DNA from: Nansenia antarctica
Taxonomy: Eukaryota; Chordata; Actinopteri; Argentiniformes; Microstomatidae
NCBI GenBank assembly: GCA_963989245.1
Contig: OZ022342.1
Location: forward strand, 69,670,573-69,734,572
DNA length: 64,000 nucleotides
Direction of reading: 5' to 3'
Shown here: one piece after another, positions 36,801-52,618 of the stretch
How positions within the stretch are numbered: position 1 is the first letter of the stretch
Layout of the letters: each line of letters opens with the position of its first letter
Position numbers and translations under genes: made by a program
The notes under the pieces: model-generated
Databases searched by the model: none
The model's input: only the letters and a program-made list of their open reading frames with translations
Told to the model about the DNA's origin: nothing

Positions 36801-39800
36801 CTGGTCACCAACTGACGCCAAACTTTGACACCTCCAGATTCTTGGGTCATTTTTAAGAGGGCGGACAGGGCCGATATGGGTGTGTTGTCGCCACCTTGTG
36901 GTGGCTTTCGGCAGTACTTCACACCATGTGTCATGCTGTATATACAGTATGTATGTTATGGTACATGTGGGAATACGGTACATGTGGGAAAACTAGGGTT
37001 AGAGTTAGGTGCTAGGGTGCTACGGTTAGGGTTGGGGTTAGGGGTAGGGTTAGACATGCCAGCATGTACCAAGTCGATGTTTTATGCTGCCGTGTCCCTG
37101 GAAATGCCAACATAAACCGTATTCCCACAGGTACCGTAACCTATATCCACTAAAAAATAAAGTTACGTTAGGCTAGACAGAACATACAGGGGGGGGGGGG
37201 GGGTCCAAACCTTGACAGAGTTGTTGGTGTAGGTCTGTATGATGTTCTCCGCCCCCTGCTTCACCTTGGTCTCCATGGTGAGCTGCTTCTTCAATGTTCG
37301 GACACGGCCTGCTCGCGGGGAAGTGCACTCCTTCCACTGACACGGATCAGGTGACGTAGTGTCATCTAGTTTACAGCAACAGCAAAATATAACAGGCCAA
37401 TGAATGGGGAGGGAGGGTGGTGGAGGGATGGGGGGGGGGAGGAGGGATGAGAGATGGGGGAAGGGAGGAAGGAGGGGTGGAGGCATGGAGGGGTGGAGGG
37501 ACGAAGCGATGTCCAATATGCAAACAGCTCCACTACGGTATGTCCCTTGTCCTCCAATGAGCAAAGTGGAGCTTTCTCAACATGGCCTATTCAGTGATCT
37601 ATTAAAATGTGTAGAAGAATCCCTTGCAAACACTCATCATGTCACCACAACCATGACCCCGACCATCACCATCGGCGTCAGTGTTTATCGTCACCATGGT
37701 TATAACCACCTGTGGGGCTCTCCCTCTCCGTGGCCATGGCCCGGGCGTTGAGCTCCTGCAGCTCCCAGTGCAGCTGCTCCAGCTTGCGGCTGGACACCCT
37801 CAGCTGGCTCTCCACGTCGGCCGCGCCCTTGCGGTTGGTGAGGGCCCGCCGCAGCCTCTCGGCCGCCTCCTTGATCTTGAGCTCCCGCTGGATCTCCTGC
37901 CTCAGCAGGGTGCGGGCGTCCTCCAGCTGCTGCTGGAACACCGGGTCCAGGATGTCCCGCTCCGCCAGGCCCCGCACGCCCGCGTTCTGCGGGAGAAGAC
38001 GGTTAAATATCGACTTTTGGAGTACTGTGAATCATGGGATAAGTAAGTGCTTTACATAGTAGAGATTGAGAACATAATAAAGAAAAAACATAATAAACGT
38101 AATAAAAGAGCGAAAGTCATAGCAGGTTAAAATAGGCAAAACAAGTGAAAATAAGAACAAAATAACAGACAACAGGAGTACAACAATATCAACAGGACAC
38201 AGAAAGACTGGCTTTTGGGTAGATGTTCTTGTGAGCGCCAATACATGTACTTTTAGTACTTTAGTAAAAATCGCCTTTTACAACATTTATTGTATTCCAA
38301 ATTAACGTACACATGACTGACCATGGCAAAACCTGGGCCATGACAGACAGACGTTGCTCCCGACAACACAGCAGCAACTTAAAGTCTCCAGCCCAAAATG
38401 GGAATGGGGTAGCATCACTCTCCACTGTTGTTTTAAAAAAAAAAAAAAGGCAAAAGCAGTGATCAAATCTTTCCAGAGACTTTACGTCTGGTGTGAGATA
38501 TAGGAGAGACGTTCACACTGGCACTTGTCAATCCGCCTAGGGTTGAGTCCCAGAGAACGTATTGCTTCTGCTCTCATGGCACTCTGTATTTCTGCATGTC
38601 TGCACGCTGGTGTTGTGCCGAATTCTCACTCCCCTCGCTTCCTTTCAATACAATAGTTTACAGTAATACATTTAGGTATTATATTATTTGCTCTTGGAAT
38701 GTATTGGTCTGGAAAGATTAACCTACATTATTAAAGGCAAGCGGAAAGGCTTTGACAAGCTGTGGGAACCATACATGAAGAACATGTAGGATAGAATACT
38801 TTATAAAAAGTGGAGGAAAGTTTTGTTTTTGTTTTGTTTTTTATTCAATCCAAAATTGATGCAGGTTGTGTGTGTCTATGTGTGTGATCTTTGTTATTCT
38901 ATGTTTCTCTTTCTTTGTCTTTTGTTGTTTTTTCTTTGATGTTGGTAGCCTATATAAAAATGATAATAAAAATATTGTGAAAAAAAGGTATTATATTATT
39001 TAATAATAATCATCATCATCATCATCATACTAATAATGTACGCTATAACATCCACGACAGCACTTAAATACTTAATAGTTTACAGTAATACATTATGTAT
39101 CATATGACTTGATAATAATAATAATAATAATTTGGACAACCTCTTGGTACATTAGAAAGCACATGCTTGTAGTTAAAACAGAGAACAAGCGATCGTATAT
39201 TTTAGGCTGTACAGTGTACACGTTAGGTCAGGACAAACTCAATGCTCTCGTCGGGAGAATCTGCGGAGAGACATCGGCACCTGCACCCCAGGGTGTGGTT
39301 GGCTGAACACCGTGACGACGAAGCGCAAGTGGAATTGCGACCCGAGTGCCATGTTTGCCATGTTTGGAGTTTTTGTGGCTTCGTTTAAGGACGATTAAGT
39401 TAATCTGTATGGATATTAAAGCAACTCTTTGGATATTTCGTGGTGCCGGAGAAAATCTCAGATGATTGAGAGTAGGCTACGTGGACAAAGCTAGGATAAG
39501 TGATACCGAAACAGGTAAGGTCACAGAATGCTGAATTAAATCGCTCCGGCCAGCCTTTATCTCATGGCATGTGTTACCCAAGTGTCAACTCTGTTCCCTG
39601 CAAAAATGTTGCTTAAAAGTCCTTGTTTAGCTGTTACAAGTATATCCCCATGCATGTTTGTAGAGAAATCTGAGCTCCATTTGTCAATATAAAGATTCTA
39701 GCATTTCTAGAACTAGTCATTTGGATCATTGTCATATTTAGATTAAAAAACGTTTAATGTATCTAAAAATGTAGCATTCATCAGAAACATGCAATTGAAT

Positions 39801-40123
39801 ACATCTCGGATTAAAATGAGAATGGATCCATAACAAAGTTGACAATGTGGTTATTGTTTCAAGAAAGTGCGCATAATTGTCTTAAATGTTTCTGAAATGT
39901 TTCCAATTCGTGGAATACTATGGACCTGGCTGCTCAAAATTGGAACAACAGTTTTAAAGACACCGTTGATCTTGCTTGTCCACGTCAAGCTAGTTGTGAA
40001 CATTTCCTAGGTAGCTAAATTAGGTTGCAAATGTAATCATCATAACAAGGCCACCGTCACTAGCCGATATCAAAGTGTAATGTTTGCTACTCCAGCGCTT
40101 ACCTGTAAGGTGAACCCAGCCAT
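23846..40123 (-). CDS. pkn3: Protein kinase N3, Rho-effector Ser/Thr kinase (22 exons)
   Basis: Exons in transcript order are 40103-40123, 37710-37986, 37211-37308, 36501-36630, 35834-35991, 34928-35150, 34603-34785, 34242-34351, 33612-33755, 32975-33050, 32252-32450, 31670-31772, 31226-31296, 31006-31075, 30817-30908, 29164-29340, 28575-28637, 28415-28491, 27706-27848, 26997-27104, 24976-25056 and 23846-24046. All phases fit, giving 934 aa (human PKN3 889). PKN kinases act downstream of Rho GTPases and PDK1. Domains: three HR1 coiled-coil repeats (exons 2-6), a C2-like domain (exons 7-10), a proline-rich linker (exons 11-13), then the kinase. The G-loop GRGHFG is at 615-620, the ATP lysine is K637, DFG is 751-753, the T-loop is TSTFCGTPEF and the hydrophobic motif is FADFDF. 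The catalytic loop reads VYCDLKLDN, with Cys732 where the family has Arg. Assignment to pkn3 over pkn1/2 rests on LQRQKRIFPK-like and LLQKNPERRLGAGEQDA-like segments, the exon pattern and synteny with set and zdhhc12. Confidence 0.93.
24105..24275 (-). mobile_element. tRNA-derived SINE in pkn3 intron 21
   Basis: On the minus strand it reads a head GGGGTGGTCCAGTGGTCTAG (A-box region) and a B-box GGGTTCGAATCC at 24191-24204, then a body ending in CTTCATTATATCTGTCC. It is a different family from the SINE at 17822. Confidence 0.7.
24868..24970. repeat. (GA)n microsatellite beside pkn3 exon 21 donor
   Basis: A nearly pure GA tract, about 100 bp, ending six bases from the donor of exon 21 (24976). 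In the transcript it is a CU tract immediately downstream of that 5' splice site. Confidence 0.9.
25060..26980. repeat. 30-bp minisatellite, about 64 units, filling pkn3 intron 20
   Basis: The unit contains CTATGGGAGT and TGACACACCTGTACTAC with variation at a few fixed sites (C/T, A/C, G/T, CC/GC). It occupies nearly the whole 1,940-nt intron between 26997 and 25056. Because the unit is 30 nt and lacks stops in several frames, long open frames cross it on both strands; these are not genes. On the transcript strand most units contain ACAG|GTGTGT (donor-like) and CCCATAG (acceptor-like). The last unit merges into the true acceptor of exon 21. Confidence 0.97.
27196..27365 (+). repeat. Dispersed repeat family member (pkn3 intron 19)
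   Basis: Same family as 18668-18856; shares GTAGCCAATCAAAG and GTGGCACTCTAGGTGGTGA. Confidence 0.65.
28021..28240. mobile_element. Palindromic MITE in pkn3 intron 18
   Basis: The left end TTCGGTTGTTAAGTC is answered by GACTTAACAACCGAA at the right end. Inner segments (TTTCCGGGTG and ACCCGGAAA) are also inverted, so the 220-bp unit can fold into one hairpin. It contains no coding sequence. Confidence 0.65.
29341..29400. repeat. (CA)n microsatellite at the exon 16 acceptor of pkn3
   Basis: The CA tract begins about ten bases from the exon start at 29340. In the transcript it is a GU tract that occupies the place of the polypyrimidine tract. Confidence 0.9.
29575..29705 (+). repeat. SINE-tail repeat in pkn3 intron 15
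   Basis: Contains GTAAGTCGCTTTGGACAAAG followed by GCGTCTGCTAAATG, the teleost SINE tail. It is inverse to the copies at 43330, 45858, 49448 and 60570. Confidence 0.6.
29712..30828 (-). repeat. Minisatellite derived from the exon 15 donor of pkn3, split by a LINE
   Basis: Units of variable length (about 19-48 bp) carry GAAGTGGACAG|GTGAGA or variants (GTCAGA, GCGAGA) on the transcript strand. This is the same sequence as the end of exon 15 and its 5' splice site (GACGAAGTGGACAG|GTGAGA at about 30817). About ten units lie at 30478-30816 and about six more at 29712-29945. A LINE fragment sits between them. Confidence 0.85.
29955..30478 (+). mobile_element. LINE ORF2 C-terminal fragment and 3' UTR in pkn3 intron 15
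   Basis: The frame at 30000-30296 reads KALNSLAPPYIKDLL, VPRTNLKRKGDRAF and LWNALPSAIEFAPTLDSF, typical of the C-terminus of fish CR1/L2-type LINE reverse transcriptases. LHWLP is readable just before it in another frame. It is 5'-truncated and lies inside the exon 15-derived minisatellite, opposite in orientation to pkn3. Confidence 0.75.
32037..32230 (-). repeat. Dispersed repeat family member (pkn3 intron 11), inverse orientation
   Basis: Inverse of the family at 18668 and 27196: contains TCACCACCTAGAGTGCCA and TTTGATTGGCTAC. Confidence 0.65.
32453..32612 (-). repeat. 30-bp minisatellite carrying copies of the pkn3 exon 11 acceptor
   Basis: Five units containing GACAGGAAGTAGGTAGTC. On the transcript strand they read ACTTCCTGTCTCCTCAG in two internal units, matching the real acceptor of exon 11 at 32451. 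Other units have lost the AG. Confidence 0.85.
32655..32785 (+). mobile_element. SINE 3' half in pkn3 intron 10
   Basis: A B-box-like GTGGGTTCGATTCTCACTGG is followed by AAGTCGCTTTGGATAAAAGC and CAGCTAAATG, the standard fish SINE tail. Confidence 0.65.
33112..33241. mobile_element. Short hairpin element in pkn3 intron 9
   Basis: TGTGACAGCAGCTGGTGAAAG is answered by CTTTCACCAGTTGCTGTCACA about 85 bp later, an inverted repeat of roughly 25 bp with two mismatches. It is consistent with a MITE. Confidence 0.55.
33463..33540. repeat. 15-bp tandem repeat, five copies, pkn3 intron 9
   Basis: Unit CTAGCATCTATTATT repeated head to tail about 70 bp from the exon 9 donor at 33612. Confidence 0.9.
33788..33840. 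repeat. (CA)n microsatellite in pkn3 intron 8
   Basis: About 26 CA units, 33 bp upstream (in transcript terms) of exon 9; followed on the plus strand by a CCACCCCCA-rich stretch. Confidence 0.95.
35343..35811. repeat. Pyrimidine-rich (CCCTCCCTCCCCCTGTCTCC)n array, pkn3 intron 5
   Basis: About 470 bp of C/T on the plus strand, purine-rich in the transcript, built of CCTCCCTCCCCCTGTCTCCT-type units. It lies just downstream of exon 5. The long frames crossing it are composition artefacts. Confidence 0.95.
35996..36412. repeat. Purine-rich (GGGAGACAGGGGGAGGGAGG)n array, pkn3 intron 4
   Basis: About 415 bp of G/A on the plus strand, pyrimidine-rich in the transcript, and the exact inverse of the unit in the array at 35343-35811. 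It begins five bases from the exon 5 acceptor at 35991 and so serves as its polypyrimidine tract. Confidence 0.95.
36945..37148. mobile_element. MITE with telomere-like (TTAGGG) interior, copy 1 (pkn3 intron 3)
   Basis: TTATGGTACATGTGGGAATA at the left is inverted as TATTCCCACAGGTACCGTAA-like sequence at the right. The interior has degenerate GTTAGGGTTGGGGTTAGGGG units, and ACATGCCAGCATGTACCAAG marks the family. The second copy is at 50023-50238. Confidence 0.65.
38655..38985 (+). mobile_element. L1-like LINE 3' end in pkn3 intron 1
   Basis: Reads LERLTYIIKGKRKGFDKLW and EPYMKNM then a stop at about 38790, followed by an AT-rich 3' UTR. It is the inverse-orientation copy of the element at 14225-14580. 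The rest of intron 1 (38990-40102) shows only short AT and CAT repeats. Confidence 0.7.
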
Positions 40124-41966
40124 GTGAGGACTGGTGGCTTGGCTGGCGGGTCCACTAAAGGCGGCGGCACCTAAAGGCAGGGACCTGGGAGGGGCCAGTT
40201 ACATGTTACAAAAATCAACACATTTTCTTGTGTTGGCAATGTCTATTCTTACACGTTTAAAAAATAAAAAAAAACTTTAAACACTTTTGCTTCTACAATC
40301 AGGCAAACGGGGGGCATTACTAACTTGTTAACCAATCCAAAGCGAGTGTTACCATCCCGTGACCCTGAGTCTGTTATTAATCACAGTCGGCGCAGAAAGG
40401 TTTGAAACACATTCCCTCATTATCAGCGTGGGAATGTGGGAATTTATCTTCATTGATAAGGGCTAACGAAACCAACTAGTACCTGGTTAGCTATCTATGT
40501 TAATATCCGCAGAAGCTATGGAAATATATCTTTTATGCAATCAATGTGATATAATATTTCTTTTTTTCTATTCTTAGTAGCCTACAGGTAGAGCCCTGGG
40601 TGCAGTTTCATCACTGATGAATTCCGTCTGTAGGCTACTTGCACCTGTACCACTTTGTAATGACACACAGGTAGGGGGAGAGAGAAGATGAGGACAAACA
40701 ACCCAATCAGTTCCCGTCATATTATTTCATGTCGTGTTAAACATGTCTTTATCTCAAACGTGATTGCTGCTATAATATTACACTTTACCTTTTAAGGGAA
40801 TATGTAGATACGTCCCAATCTGGATTTGAGGTCAGGAGATGGCTTTGAGCATTAAGTCCAACAATACAGGTTTATTTATGAAGTACCTGTCATCTGTTCC
40901 TCATCAGACCATCTGTCTCATTCATACGGTCACATTAAAACCCCAAAACAATTGTGTGCTCTGTTGAGTGGGGAAATTGCGATAAATATAGTTTCCACAT
41001 TCATTTCCCAAGGTGGTAGTCTTGTTTTGTTTTGTTTTGAAGCGTTGTTAGTTTGTCCGAGTTTTCAAAAGGGGCGTGGCTTAGCGACAGGTCAATTGAT
41101 TGACACGTCGATTGCATGTCAAATTAAACATTCTTTTAAAAAAATATTATTATTTACTATCAGTGGGTAAATTGCACTATTATTGTGAGTCATGAGGTCG
41201 ATAGTACTTGTGCAGTTATCTAACCCAAAAATTAGGGGGATTTATCAGTCTACAGGTTTTCTGTCATAACATTCCAGGCTTATAAAACATTCACCAAAGC
41301 ATCACAGTTTGTGCCAGACCAATTAAATGTACTATCTATATCTTGGTGGAAGGAGCGGGACAAGATATTAGGATATTTATAGCATAGCATAGAGTACAGC
41401 ACAGTGTTTTATTTGTATAGTATAGTAGTATAGTATAGTGGATAGTGGATATAGCCTTTATTTATGTAAACCAGCTCTTTTTTTTTTGTATTGTTTACCT
41501 AGCACCAGGGGAGCCCCCCCCCCCCCCCCCTCCTAAATTTCGTTGTATGGTACCTGTACTGTATTAATGACAATAAAGACCATTCATTCATTCAAGACAT
41601 GTCCCTTCTTTCATCCTCCTTTCCCTGTGACGTTTTTTTTGGGGGGGGAGGACGGGATGGGAGCACGCCGGGAGAGGACACGAGAAAACAACACCACACA
41701 GTAGGGGGCGCTAATGCTCAGTTCCTGTTGGATTTCCACGGTCGTAAAACCCTACTGGAGGAGAAGAAGAAGAAACGGCAGCTCGAGCCAGACGAGGTTC
41801 GCACTGGTGGTAACGCGCGTCTCGTTGTTGCGGAGGTGAACCCTGAACACACAAAGATATATTCTCCCTCTCTACAAAGTGGGACTACCGTTTCTCTCCC
41901 CAAGAAGACGTGCAAACAACAAGGAATACTTATTCTGGTTAAATAGCTAAGAGCTTTCCGAACACA
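40124..41966. promoter_or_regulatory. Head-to-head intergenic region between pkn3 and set
   Basis: pkn3 starts leftward at 40123 and set rightward at 41967, so about 1.84 kb must contain both promoters and 5' UTRs. No other gene is visible. A LINE 3' end occupies 41395-41600. The block from about 41620 to 41966 is GC-richer and probably the set core promoter and leader. No TATA box was identified. Confidence 0.45.
41395..41600 (+). mobile_element. LINE 3' end with CATT tail
   Basis: Shares GCCTTTATTTATGTAAACCA, CTAAATTTCGTTGT, GGTACCTGTACTGTA and GACAATAAAG...CATTCATT with the longer copy at 56515-57214, and is inverted relative to the fragment at 44925-45000. Confidence 0.65.
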
Positions 41967-47863
<5,897 letters not shown>

Positions 47864-48547
47864 GCGTGAAACTGACATATTCCAACCTACTCTTCCTCAT
47901 GTCCTTTCTCTTTATTCATCCTTCAACCCTTGGGAGCAAGATGCTTTGTTTTTATTTTTTTATTATTTTATGCTGTCTACTGAAGCTGCCTGTCCATACC
48001 AAGTCTCAACACACATTAACTCCCAGGACATCTCTGAAGTCTCGCGTGTCGTTTAACCGCAGCACGTCTCTCCAAAGACCAACAAAAGCGAAATACTAGC
48101 AATCTGCACGTCATCTCCTATAGACTAAAGTTAAGATATATAGCAATTTATATTTACAATATATAAGTGAAGTTTCTGTTTTGAAGTTGTGAGTTGAATA
48201 AGAATAAGAAGCCATGGTGCAGTGATAACTTAGTCATAGCATCACTAGCCACTTTTTATACACTGTATACATGTACTTTGATGCAGGGGTAGGGGGCGGG
48301 CTACTTGAGTTGACACAGTTTTTCTTTTTGTGATTCATTGTACCGAAAGTACCAGCTTGCTCCTGTCAACTAATGTAAATGTTTTGGGGTCTATATCTTG
48401 GTATGATACGGTTGTTATTGTAGACAGTCAAAATGGTTTTGGTGGGGCAAGTGGGCATTTGACACATCAGTGTTCAGCATTGATGTTGATTTGAATTTTC
48501 ATTGTAATGTTTTACAGACACCCATGAGGTTTGAAATGTACATTTTT

Positions 48548-48553
48548 AATAAA
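48548..48553 (+). terminator. Polyadenylation signal AATAAA (set)
   Basis: Canonical hexamer about 690 nt after the set stop, preceded by an AT-rich 3' UTR. From 48554 to 49447 no gene is visible. Confidence 0.65.
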
Positions 48554-49447
48554 AACAAAACACACAAAAATGTCCTTGTAATTTTGAGCGTTGCTAATTT
48601 ACAAATTTAACAACAATAAATTAAGGGTAGAATCTTTTACGGGGGCGGTGGGGGGAGGGGAATCCACATTTGTGTTTTTCTTCATCTTTTCCACTGGAAA
48701 ACTGTTCACGTTAACATTTAAGTGTACCAGTTGCTTTGTTACAATAAATAAGAATATAAACAAATGTGTTGAGTAGTTTCTGAATAGTAATAGAACAACT
48801 AGGTTGAGCTTCAGATCTGAGATCAGCCTCTTGTAAATGTTTTTGATTTTAGTGGAATTTAATTCTGTTCAATTAATGAAGTATATACTAAGCAATACTT
48901 AATATGCACACACGATTAGCCTATTGTCTACCATACTTGGCAATGGAAGTCGTAACACTTTACATTTAAGTGGCATGTGTACAGTCTACTCTAATTGAGT
49001 AATACATTTTGGGACTTTTAATTATGATATTCAGTGCCATGTGTAAGTAATGACACAGTGATGCATTTTGGTCTCTGTACTTGGGTGGCCACACATTGTT
49101 CTTCTCTTTCCTGTTTGTGGATAGCGGCAGACATGGGCAGATTAGTTCCATCATTGCTAACATGTATCTCCCACAACGCTGTAGCATTTTTGCTTGAAGA
49201 AAGAGTAACAGGGCAACGTTATATTGCTATTTCCTAATCAGTAGATTTCCTGTTACCCTAAAAATACATTTTCCCAACGTGTGAATAATGTGTCTTGCCA
49301 TACAGATGCATTATTTACAAAATTACAGAGATAGAAAAGTAAGGGAAGAAGTTGCTCTGATTCAAGTTTGTTTTATATCCATCATTAAAGCATTTAATGT
49401 AATGTACTGACAAGTGGTGTTTCTATTTGATGAATCTGTTTTCATTG

Positions 49448-49625
49448 CTTACATTACATTTACATTTACATTTTTGGCATTTAGCAGATGCCTTATTCCA
49501 AAGTGACTTACAATTAATACATTTGACTAAGCAATTGAATCATCAATCCACCAGTTGTAGCAGCAAGAGTAATCTAGCTCAGGCCTGGGGCCATTGGCAG
49601 TCTCCTTGATAGAAGGAACAAAAAG
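49448..49625 (-). mobile_element. SINE-tail repeat, longer copy
   Basis: GGCATTTAGCAGATGCC, CAAAGTGACTTACAATTAAT, AGAGTAATCTAGCTCAGGCC and CCATTGGCAGTCTCC match the copy at 60570-60800. Confidence 0.65.
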
Positions 49626-49829
49626 ACAAAATAAAAAAATGTTTTGTATAGACACTGGAGAAATAGAGAAACAGTACAGTGGGGGCAGTGGAAGTCTTGG
49701 GGGACACAGTAAAGGGGAAAAGCGTGTGTCTCAGGAGACACAGTGCTGGGGGTAGTAGATGTCTGTGTGCATAACATCAATCAGTAAACAAGCAGTAATG
49801 ACAGCAAACCTGAGCTCAAATGATCAGAT

Positions 49830-49835
49830 TTTATT
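49830..49835 (-). terminator. Polyadenylation signal of the unrecognised minus-strand gene
   Basis: TTTATT on the plus strand, AATAAA on the minus strand, only nine nt beyond the stop codon at 49844-49846, implying a very short 3' UTR of perhaps 25-35 nt. Confidence 0.55.
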
Positions 49836-49843
49836 ATCAATGA

Positions 49844-50247
49844 TCAGACCTCCTTTGTGCAGCATCTGAAACAGAAGGCTTGGCAGGCGACAGCAGCGAA
49901 AGCTGAAAGAAAGCGTACATAGCCAGGCTCCTTGGACTTCTGAGCAGCTGGAGCGTCAGCTGAAACGATGGTGACAAGGGGTGATGATTAGGCCACTCTG
50001 ATATTCCAATATATATATATTTATGTTATGGTACATGTGGGAATACGGTACATGTGGGAAAACTAGGGTTAGGTGCTAGGGTGCTAGGGTTAAGGTTAGG
50101 GTTAGGGGTAGGGTTAGGGTTAGGGTTAAGATTAGGGTTAGGGTTAGACATGCCAGCACGTACCAAGTCGACGTAGCACCTAACCCTAACCCTAGTTTTC
50201 CCATATGTACCGTATTCCCACATGTACCGTAACATATACAGTATACA

Positions 50248-50313
<66 letters not shown>

Positions 50314-52618
50314 CCTCCATTCTCTAGCTGCTGAATTTGCATCTTTCATATGTCTGCTGTTCTTATGGAAGAGTGTTATCTTACCAGGCATTGGTGCTAC
50401 TGAGTTCTGCAGAAAAATCTTCAGCTCCTGAGAATCACAGAAGCAACAATATTAGTCCAGGACAGCAATGACATTTTGACATCATTTGACATCTGACTTC
50501 TATGGTATTCTGAGAAGAAAGCAATACCTTAACAGTAGGCCCAACATCCTTCCTCTGCCGGGGACGTCGGCAGAATATGTGGCAGCAGCCCGCCTCCGTG
50601 CTCTCAGCCCTGGTCTGGGTCTCTGGGGTGGTGGCACTGCTGGTGGACATGGTGGAGCTGGAGCTAAAGGTGGTGGTGGTGACATATGAACTCACATCAG
50701 TCATAGACGCTGTCAGAATGGGGATGACCTCCAAGGCAGCGGAGGAGGAGGACTTGTACGTGTCTGTAAGGGACTCCTCAACATTCATTTCTGTAAGGGA
50801 CTCCTCAACATTCATTTCTGTAAGGGACTCCTCAACATTCATTTCTGTAAGGGACTCCTCGTCATTAATTTCTGCTTCCTCACATGGACGACTGTCACAG
50901 GAGGAGGAGTTGGGGGAGGCCACCCAGTTCTTCTCCTCCATGAAGCTGTAATCCTCCATGTAGGTCTCGGCTGGGGGGCTGTGTGGGAGACTCAGGAAGG
51001 TCTCCAGCAGGTTCTTTACTGCCCCCTCCACAAAGCTATGTATCAGCTCCGTGTGGAACTGGTCGGCGGTGCTCTCTACCCGCCCCCCCATGCTGTCCAC
51101 GGCGGTGTCGGAGGAGCATCCCCTCACCAGGGTGGTCTTGGCTTCCCTGCATCCCAGGAGGATCTGCGCGGAGTGCGAGATGAGCTGCTCGGAGAAGCCG
51201 CGGACATTAGCGCCGTGGAGGAACCCCTTCAGGTCCTTGGAGGCCAGGAAGGCACGCATGGGGCAGGGAGAAGAGCCCCCTCTGGATGAGCTGGGACTGC
51301 TGGTTGGGGCGTTGGCCTCTGTGACCACCAGCTCATCTGTTACCACCTCCTCACTGATGTCTGAGGAGCAGCCCGGGTCCATGTTCACACCTGGGATCAG
51401 GTCTGTGTGGGAGGCGGTGGGGTCGTGAACCCTCTCGTCTACGACCACAGGGACCAGAGCATCCAGAGTCAGCAGACACTCGACGCTCTCTTCCAGAGAG
51501 TCCACGAAGCTTCGGATGTCCGCCTTCTCCGCCTCCAGGCTCAACTTGGTGTCGTCCAGGAGGAAGGCCACGATGTTAATGGCGACCATGTGGGCTGTTG
51601 GGGTGGAGCGGCGAGAGGATGAGGATGAGGATGAGGCTGGGGATGGAGACGCCTCGGTGAGGTCGATGGATCCAGCAGGGGTTCCATCGCTGCCCGCTGC
51701 GACGATCTCATCGAGGGCCAGGTTTATCCTCTGTCTGGCCTCACGTGCTCTCCTACTGCCTGAGGATGTCTGGCTGCTTCGGGAGGAAGATGACCTCCTT
51801 CCACGCACAGAGAGAGCAGTTCCGCAAGGGGAAGAAGCACTTCGCCCAGAGACAGGACTTCCTGACGTCTCCTCCCCAGCAGTCACACTGCCCGGGCGGC
51901 TCAGACGTGGAGGAGATGTGGTGACATCACCAAAGAAGCCCAGATCCCTGTCCTCCAGCACTGACAATTCTGCCTTGTCATAGGCGAGGTTCACTGCATC
52001 TGAGCAAATGCGGCGGATGTGCTCGTCGGACAGGAAGAACGCCGGGTGCCAGAAGTTCTCACCCCTGTCAGGTGACTCGGCGGGGCTTGGTGGCGGTTGG
52101 CGACTGGCTCTCGCACCCTGGGAGGAATCCACACTCTCTGGTGACATGGACTCTGAAGCCTGAAGATACATGATCATTCACATGTGAAGTGTGACTTCAG
52201 GGCTAAATCATAGACACGCTATTATTCAGTGGCCTGGACTAGCCTAGCTATCGCCAGGTTTACGCTACAAGTAGGACTAGTGGTTTTTATTGGTGAATGA
52301 ATTATTACCAGATTATTGTGGTGGTTACATGTTGAGCTGCTGTTTGTTTAGCCTGCATATAGTATATGTGTCGATTGTTGGGCTAAAATGTAATATTATC
52401 TTTGCAATTTCTCCATAGCTTTTCAACAGTTTGAGATTCTTCCCTGAAGAAGTATAATAAGAATTATACTTGCATTATAATAACAATAATAATAATAATA
52501 TTATTAATAATAATAACAATAGCAAATTATTATTATTATTATTATTATTCACATAACCTTCTACACTCACATGTTCATGATGGTCGTTTTTCTCCCCATA
52601 TTTAGATTGTTCCTCCAT
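49844..52618 (-). CDS. Unrecognised 612-residue protein, four coding exons
   Basis: Exons are 52571-52618 (MEEQSKYGEKNDHHEH), 52159-50528 (544 codons), 50427-50385 and 49959-49844, with good GT-AG signals and matching phases. An acceptor just upstream of the ATG suggests a 5' UTR exon. I do not recognise the family. Visible features: a serine/proline-rich, probably disordered N-terminal half; conserved-looking helical segments (FWHPAFFLSDEHIRRIC near residue 52, ARQRINLALDEIVAAG, VAINIVAFLLDDTKLSLEAE, FHTELIHSFVEGAVKNLLE); four 9-residue repeats (EESLTEMNV, last one varied) near residues 445-480; and a cysteine- and aromatic-rich C-terminus (CQAFCFRCCTKEV). There is no signal peptide or clear membrane segment in the main body. 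The very long single internal exon in a sound gene structure argues for a real gene. Function unknown. Confidence 0.75.
50023..50238. mobile_element. MITE with telomere-like (TTAGGG) interior, copy 2
   Basis: Ends TTATGGTACATGTGGGAATA and TATTCCCACATGTACCGTAA are inverted repeats. The interior has at least eight GGGTTA-type units, then ACATGCCAGCACGTACCAAG, then inverted CCTAACCCTAACCCTAG. It sits in the last intron of the minus-strand gene and is flanked by a (TA)n tract at 50251-50311. Confidence 0.7.
50251..50311. repeat. (TA)n microsatellite
   Basis: About 30 TA units in the last intron of the unrecognised minus-strand gene; it is also the right neighbour of the telomere-like MITE. Confidence 0.95.

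Noticed and set aside
37163..37564. Extending pkn3 exon 3 leftward in the transcript to include a WKECTSPRAG segment
   Set aside because: The GTGTCAG acceptor would give the wrong phase for exon 2; the GCGAGCAG acceptor at 37309 fits phase and family alignment.
50057..50170. Interstitial telomere or chromosome end
   Set aside because: The TTAGGG-like units are few, degenerate and enclosed by inverted ends shared with a second locus, so they belong to a short mobile element.
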